A DNA stretch of 9,883 nt from Deltaproteobacteria bacterium. Lineage in GTDB: Bacteria > Myxococcota_A > UBA796. The stretch spans positions 1 through 9,883 of the forward strand of contig PALY01000069.1 of NCBI GenBank assembly GCA_002707085.1, given 5' to 3'. The notes below the pieces were generated by a model. That model was not told the origin of the DNA and did not search any database. It saw only the letters and a program-made list of their open reading frames with translations. Shown here piece by piece: positions 6,542 through 9,883 of this stretch (position 1 is its first letter; each line of letters starts with the position of its first letter). The position numbers were made by a program, and so were the translations under genes.

Positions 6542-7366
6542 ATGTCTCAGGTGATACAATTTCAGCCAGAGCCAGATATGGCCGCTCTTGAACGCCTAAA
6601 AACGGTGCTTCGAGAGATGGGAAGTGTCGTGGTTGCCTTTTCTGGCGGTGTAGACTCTGCATTGGTTGCTGCAGTAGCGCACGAGGTCCTCGGTGATTCG
6701 GCTGTTGCGTTGACTGCCATTAGTCCCACCTTTCCACCTGAAGAGTTGGCGGAGGCCCGTAGGATTGCGAAATCACAAGGGTTCCGGCATGTCTTGGTGG
6801 ATTCAAAGGAACTTGAAGATGAGGGCTATGCTTCAAACAATGGTGACCGCTGCTATTTCTGTAAAGCAGAATTGTTCCAGTTGGCCCAAGACCGGGCTGC
6901 CGAATTGGGTATGGCCTGGGTTGCGGATGGAACGATAACCAACGACCTTGGTGATCATCGTCCAGGCTTGGTTGCTGCATCCGAGCAGGCGGTACGACAC
7001 CCGCTGGTCGAAGCAAACATCGATAAAATTACCGTCCGTGCTTTGGCCAAGGGGATGGATCTTTCCGTATGGGACAAGCCAAGTTTTGCTTGTTTGGGAA
7101 GTCGATTTGCGGATGGAACCCGGGTGACGGAAGAGCGAGTTCAGCAAGTGATGCGTGTGGAAAGCCACCTTCGAACGATTGGGATCCGACAGTTTCGAGC
7201 GCGTTGGCATGAAATCGATGGACGTTCGATGGTCAGGATCGAAGTTTCGGCCGATGAAATCGCTGTCCTTGCTCGCCCAGAAATCCGCGAAAGCATTGTC
7301 GATGTTTGTACCGCTGAAGGCTTTTCCTGGGTGACCTTGGATCTGAAGGGCTACGGCTCGATTTGA
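6542..7366 (+). CDS. larE: ATP-dependent sacrificial sulfur transferase LarE
   Basis: A 274-residue cytoplasmic PP-loop enzyme. In the known family, LarE adenylates and then donates sulfur to pyridinium-3,5-biscarboxylic acid mononucleotide while building the nickel-pincer cofactor of lactate racemase and related enzymes. Visible here: the PP-loop SGGVDS (34-39), the family motif RCYFCK with Cys104 and Cys107, and KPSFACLGSRF with Cys184 in the region where the sacrificial cysteine of characterised LarE lies. The length matches the family (about 275). The start at 6542 is preferred over ATGs at 6503 and 6521 and GTG at 6434: it gives family length, has GAAGG 4 nt upstream, and does not overlap the divergent gene. 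No larB, larC or racemase gene is in the window. The stop overlaps the ATG of the next gene (TGATG), so the two are probably co-transcribed and coupled. Confidence 0.92.
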   Translation: MSQVIQFQPEPDMAALERLKTVLREMGSVVVAFSGGVDSALVAAVAHEVLGDSAVALTAISPTFPPEELAEARRIAKSQGFRHVLVDSKELEDEGYASNNGDRCYFCKAELFQLAQDRAAELGMAWVADGTITNDLGDHRPGLVAASEQAVRHPLVEANIDKITVRALAKGMDLSVWDKPSFACLGSRFADGTRVTEERVQQVMRVESHLRTIGIRQFRARWHEIDGRSMVRIEVSADEIAVLARPEIRESIVDVCTAEGFSWVTLDLKGYGSI

Positions 7367-8091
7367 TGACGGGAGATCGCGCCGACGACACCTCACAGGA
7401 AGCACGGCGTCGTGTGTTTTTGGAATTGTTCTGGTTGTGGTTGGGAACGCTTCTCGCAATCCGAGCGGTGGTAGAACTACAAGGCGGTGCGGGGCTACCC
7501 GAATGGTTGTTGGCCTTGGTCCCATTGCTGTTCATCTACGCGCCGGTCGCACTGTGTCGCTTTCGTAAAGTGGACTCATGGTCCTACCGGTTGAGTATTC
7601 CAGCTTTTCGTGATGGTGCTGCCTGGCGTCAGATTGTGATTGTGAACATCAAGGTGGTAGCACTGATCGGTTTGCCATTTTTGATTGGGTATCACTTGTA
7701 TCAAACCATATTGTTTGGACATGCTCCCGGTCACTTGATGCCACCGGACTCCTTGACCTTGATTGCGTTCCAGCTCTTCTTCGTTGCAGTTCCAGAAGAG
7801 TTCTTCTACCGGGGATACTTCCAGACCCGTTTGAATGAAGTCCTACCACGAAAATTCAGTATTTTCGGTGTGCAAATGGGGTGGGGGAGTGTGTGGGCAT
7901 CGATATTTTTTGCATTCGGACACACGCTTGTTTTGTTTCAATGGTGGCATTTCGCGACCTTTTTTCCGGGCATGGTGTTCGCATGGCTTCGGGAAAAAAC
8001 AGGCGGGGTGATGGCGGGCGCTGTTTTCCATGCCTTGTGCAATATCGCCGTGATTCACCTGGACTGGTACTACGGGATCATTGGCCCTTAA
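7366..8091 (+). CDS. CPBP-family glutamic intramembrane protease (myxosortase-like)
   Basis: A 241-residue multi-pass membrane protein of the CPBP (CAAX protease and bacteriocin-processing, Abi) family. The catalytic motifs are intact: EEFFYRG with Glu144-Glu145 and Arg149, FAFGH with His186, and FHALCN with His222 and Asn226. Several hydrophobic segments precede and surround them. Family members cut substrates within the membrane. In Myxococcota one branch (myxosortases, including a type called MrtC) is proposed to process MYXO-CTERM tails, and the PEEFFYRGY and HALCN contexts fit that branch from memory, though assignment needs a profile search. A MYXO-CTERM-like segment lies about 3 kb away in the divergent fusion gene. 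The ATG at 7366 overlaps the larE stop (TGATG). A TTG immediately upstream (7363) is an alternative. The TAA shares bases with the convergent gene's stop. Confidence 0.85.
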   Translation: MTGDRADDTSQEARRRVFLELFWLWLGTLLAIRAVVELQGGAGLPEWLLALVPLLFIYAPVALCRFRKVDSWSYRLSIPAFRDGAAWRQIVIVNIKVVALIGLPFLIGYHLYQTILFGHAPGHLMPPDSLTLIAFQLFFVAVPEEFFYRGYFQTRLNEVLPRKFSIFGVQMGWGSVWASIFFAFGHTLVLFQWWHFATFFPGMVFAWLREKTGGVMAGAVFHALCNIAVIHLDWYYGIIGP

Positions 8092-8495
8092 GCGTCGGGT
8101 GGAAACTCAGGTAGGCGGCCGCGCTTCCATTGCTGGTAGTGACGTGCGCAAAATCCTTTTGCCCTGTACGGCTCGTTACAGCCCTCTACTTTGCATGTCA
8201 AAGTTTTAGAACGGGGCGCTTCCATCGTGGAACCCTCCGAAATCCGTGCTTCCATGGCATCGATCCGTGCGCTGAGTGTCTCAATTTGGTCAACGATTCG
8301 TTGAATTCCGCTGGTCGTTCCTGTCACTTGGCCCCGGAGATTGTTCACTAAATCACGGACTTCTTTGAAGTCGGTTCGGGTGGGAATCTGTCGTTTATCA
8401 ATCGTTTCATAGACCGCGTCCTCCATCGAGCGGCTGAACATTGGTAGCAATGTGTCCGCGAAGGCTGATACGATAAAGTCGCGTGTGGTACCCAT
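8088..8495 (-). CDS. Small coiled-coil protein with C-terminal zinc-binding motif
   Basis: A 135-residue protein of unknown function with no signal peptide, so probably cytoplasmic. Residues 1-40 are amphipathic helical sequence; about 43-86 (with IQRIVDQIETLSARIDAMEA) is a probable coiled coil; the C-terminus holds Cys101-x4-Cys106-x9-Cys116-x2-His119 followed by HYQQWKRGR. This Cys/Cys/Cys/His layout with a following HYxxW is a recurrent zinc-binding module in DNA-associated and hypothetical bacterial proteins. The basic residues after it would suit nucleic-acid contact, which is inference. The start is strongly supported by GAGGAGGAG with AGGAGG 8 nt before the ATG. The 3' end overlaps the CPBP protease gene by 4 nt (TTAA gives both stops). 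The helix-rich N-terminus might allow oligomerisation. Confidence 0.8.
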   Translation of the reverse strand: MGTTRDFIVSAFADTLLPMFSRSMEDAVYETIDKRQIPTRTDFKEVRDLVNNLRGQVTGTTSGIQRIVDQIETLSARIDAMEARISEGSTMEAPRSKTLTCKVEGCNEPYRAKGFCARHYQQWKRGRLPEFPPDA

Positions 8496-8630
8496 TCTGA
8501 ACTCCTCCTCGGACCGTACGGGGAGAGGATGGGGTTGTCAACGCTTGATCGTTGGGTCACCATTACCGATACATATCAATGAGTCCTGTTACTTTATGTT
8601 TTGTTCGACCGATTAGTTGAGACTTCCGAC
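8496..8630. other. Divergent intergenic region between the zinc-motif and AgmX-like genes
   Basis: A 135-bp non-coding gap that should hold both promoters. Visible: an 8-bp palindrome CCGTACGG (8514-8521) and a small dyad CAACG-N6-CGTTG (8539-8554). An AT-richer stretch near 8570-8600 could hold a -10, but no convincing -35/-10 pair was found for either direction. Confidence 0.4.
8504..8509 (-). promoter_or_regulatory. Strong Shine-Dalgarno for the zinc-motif protein
   Basis: AGGAGG on the minus strand, 8 nt before the ATG at 8495, within a GAGGAGGAG run. It supports this short ORF as a real, well-translated gene. Confidence 0.75.
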
Positions 8631-9485
8631 ATGCCCACCTGCCCATTTTGCCAAGCACCCATCAGCGAGGAACTTTCGCTGTATGGCGGTAATTGTCCAA
8701 GGTGTCTGATTGAAGTGCCGGGCGAAGAGGCGGTCACGAATCCGGGTATTGCTGTTCAGCAGGCAGCCGCTGAAGCGGTCACTTCTGGTAATCGCAATCT
8801 TTGGACAAGTTTGGGGGCTGTTGCGGTCGTATTGATTTCCGCTGGTGGCTGGTGGGTCAGTCAGACTGATTCTGATGAGGTCGGGGCAGATCTTGTCGTA
8901 GAGCAAAGATCGATTCCAATCCCACTTTCTGCACATGAGTATGGTGCGTATGTGGAAGAGGTCGAAGATGCAGCCGCCGAGGCCCCAGAGGCTCGGATAC
9001 CTGTAGTGAAGCCCAAGGTGGTCAGAAGAGTGACAACCCCGCAAGGGCAGCCGCCTGAAATGGCGGTTGCGGCTGCAGATGCGTCGGTGATTCCAACGGG
9101 CAGCGGTGTTCGGGGTATGGGGGCGGCCCCACAAGACGTATTCTCTACGATTGGTGCTGCACCCAAAGCACGTGGGCCTCAGGGCATCATTTTGTCCGAT
9201 GCCGGAAAGGTCGAAGCGATGATTAGTCGGGTGATGAACCGCGGCGCGAAACAACTCGAGCATTGCTATACGCAAGGGTTGAAGGCGAATCCGAACCTCA
9301 AGGGGTCGTGGTATGTCGATTTTACGATTGTGAAAGAAGGGAAGCCTGCCGCCGTGTCGGTTGAAGCGTTGGCTGCGCCCAATGCAGTGATTGAACAGTG
9401 CATTCGCCGCAAGGTTTCAGCATGGCGCTTCCAGCGCATCGCGGCTCCAGTGGACATTTCACGAAAGTACGATTTCGGAATGTAG
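8631..9485 (+). CDS. Zinc-ribbon / single-TM protein with AgmX/PglI C-terminal domain
   Basis: A 284-residue membrane protein. An N-terminal zinc ribbon has Cys4-x2-Cys7 and Cys22-x2-Cys25. A single transmembrane helix is at about 57-77. A low-complexity Ala/Pro/Glu linker (80-185) has a TonB-like feel. The C-terminal domain (190-284) has the layout of the AgmX/PglI family, with HCYTQGLKANPNLKG, paired Cys212 and Cys257 and SAWRFQ near the end. AgmX of Myxococcus xanthus is linked to adventurous gliding, and this TonB-C-like domain is common in Myxococcota in proteins of unknown role. The predicted topology has the ribbon in the cytoplasm and the C-terminal domain in the periplasm. ATG 8631 is preferred over TTG 8601 because family proteins start just before the first CxxC; neither has a good Shine-Dalgarno. 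Its TAG directly abuts the convergent gene's stop. Confidence 0.82.
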   Translation: MPTCPFCQAPISEELSLYGGNCPRCLIEVPGEEAVTNPGIAVQQAAAEAVTSGNRNLWTSLGAVAVVLISAGGWWVSQTDSDEVGADLVVEQRSIPIPLSAHEYGAYVEEVEDAAAEAPEARIPVVKPKVVRRVTTPQGQPPEMAVAAADASVIPTGSGVRGMGAAPQDVFSTIGAAPKARGPQGIILSDAGKVEAMISRVMNRGAKQLEHCYTQGLKANPNLKGSWYVDFTIVKEGKPAAVSVEALAAPNAVIEQCIRRKVSAWRFQRIAAPVDISRKYDFGM

Positions 9486-9883
9486 CTACAAGCCCTTGCT
9501 TGAACCCCAGCCACCTCCGGGTGCGTAGGGGTCGGGATCGGCGACTGGAGTGGCTTCTGTTGGATGTCCCAATACGGCTCTTGACATCACCTGCAATGCT
9601 TCTGCTGCAGTGAGTGTGGTGTCTCCAATGCTGACCAAACTGGGGATTCGACCACGAAGTTGGCCAGAAAGAACAAGGGCAGAATCTTTGACTTCCTTTG
9701 CGCTAAGCAGTGTTGCTTCAGACAAGCCATAGGCTGCAACCTCCATCGGAGGCTCCAGTGGACCCAAAGAAATGTTCTTTGGTGGTGTGTCTGATGCGAG
9801 GATTGTCACGATACCAATAAAGCTTTCGGTGAGGTTGATACCATCCGAGGGCTGGCGAGGCAGAGGGTTGGCCTGGGATAGGG
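9486..9883 (-). CDS. C-terminal part of an unrecognised protein, running off the window
   Basis: The frame is open from the window edge to a TAG at 9486-9488, giving at least 132 residues; the start lies beyond the window. A GTG at 9807-9809 could start translation, but the frame continues upstream without a stop and with similar composition, so a longer gene is more likely. The visible part has no transmembrane segment or cysteine. It includes stretches such as GINLTESFIGIVTILASD and SLVSIGDTTLTAAEALQVM and ends in a Pro/Gly-rich tail (DPYAPGGGWGSSKGL). I do not recognise the family. It is convergent with the AgmX-like gene with zero spacing. Confidence 0.6.
   Translation of the reverse strand, partial: LSQANPLPRQPSDGINLTESFIGIVTILASDTPPKNISLGPLEPPMEVAAYGLSEATLLSAKEVKDSALVLSGQLRGRIPSLVSIGDTTLTAAEALQVMSRAVLGHPTEATPVADPDPYAPGGGWGSSKGL

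Noticed and set aside
6833..7525. 230-codon minus-strand ORF
   Set aside because: It is antisense to larE, whose motifs are unmistakable, and runs across the larE/protease junction. The composition is not protein-like.
8545..8580. Possible sigma-70 promoter (TTGATC with GATACA or TATCAA)
   Set aside because: The -10 matches are only three or four of six, and the spacing is poor for the better one. Not strong enough to annotate.
8601..8630. TTG start giving ten extra residues to the AgmX-like protein
   Set aside because: No ribosome site is seen, and the zinc ribbon normally begins within a few residues of the N-terminus, so ATG 8631 was preferred.

Overview
The window looks like a chromosomal segment from a member of the Myxococcota or a related former deltaproteobacterial lineage (Bradymonadales-like groups are good candidates). 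The reasons are an Asp-Ala repeat linker in a lipoprotein, pre-peptidase C-terminal-like (PPC-like) surface lipoproteins, a thrombospondin type 3 (TSP3) protein with a MYXO-CTERM-like segment, an AgmX/PglI-type C-terminal domain protein, and a small protein with a Cys/Cys/Cys/His zinc motif. GC content is moderate by eye. No tRNA, rRNA, insertion sequence, phage gene or CRISPR array was seen.

Layout. (1) 101-3075, plus strand: two tandem, related secreted lipoproteins, each with a lipobox and about three PPC-like beta domains. The first carries a 13-unit GATGCN tract. An intrinsic terminator lies between them, and its hairpin encloses the start codon of the second gene. (2) 3078-6461, minus strand: one very long ORF. 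It joins an N-terminal secreted domain, a TSP3 calcium-binding array, a MYXO-CTERM-like Cys/transmembrane/Arg-Arg segment, a second signal-peptide-like stretch, an outer-membrane barrel-like region, a small beta-sandwich and a C-terminal OmpA peptidoglycan-binding domain. (3) 6542-8091, plus strand: larE (ATP-dependent sacrificial sulfur transferase), translationally coupled through TGATG to a CPBP-family glutamic intramembrane protease. (4) 8088-8495, minus strand: a small coiled-coil plus zinc-motif protein. (5) 8631-9485, plus strand: a zinc-ribbon/transmembrane/AgmX-PglI_C protein. (6) 9486 to the window end, minus strand: the C-terminal part of an unrecognised gene.

How the parts may work together. 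Most of the window is cell-envelope biology. The main idea is that the MYXO-CTERM-like segment in the giant TSP3/OmpA protein and the nearby CPBP protease could be a substrate and processing-enzyme (myxosortase-like) pair. The arrangement, a surface repeat protein with a MYXO-CTERM tail next to an OmpA-type barrel, resembles the TraA/TraB outer-membrane exchange pair of Myxococcus, but here both halves sit in one reading frame. This is inference from architecture. LarE is a cytoplasmic cofactor-maturation enzyme with no obvious link to the envelope genes apart from co-transcription with the protease.

Gene ends are very tightly packed. All three tail-to-tail pairs meet with a 2-nt gap, a 4-nt overlap or no gap, leaving no room for dedicated terminators.
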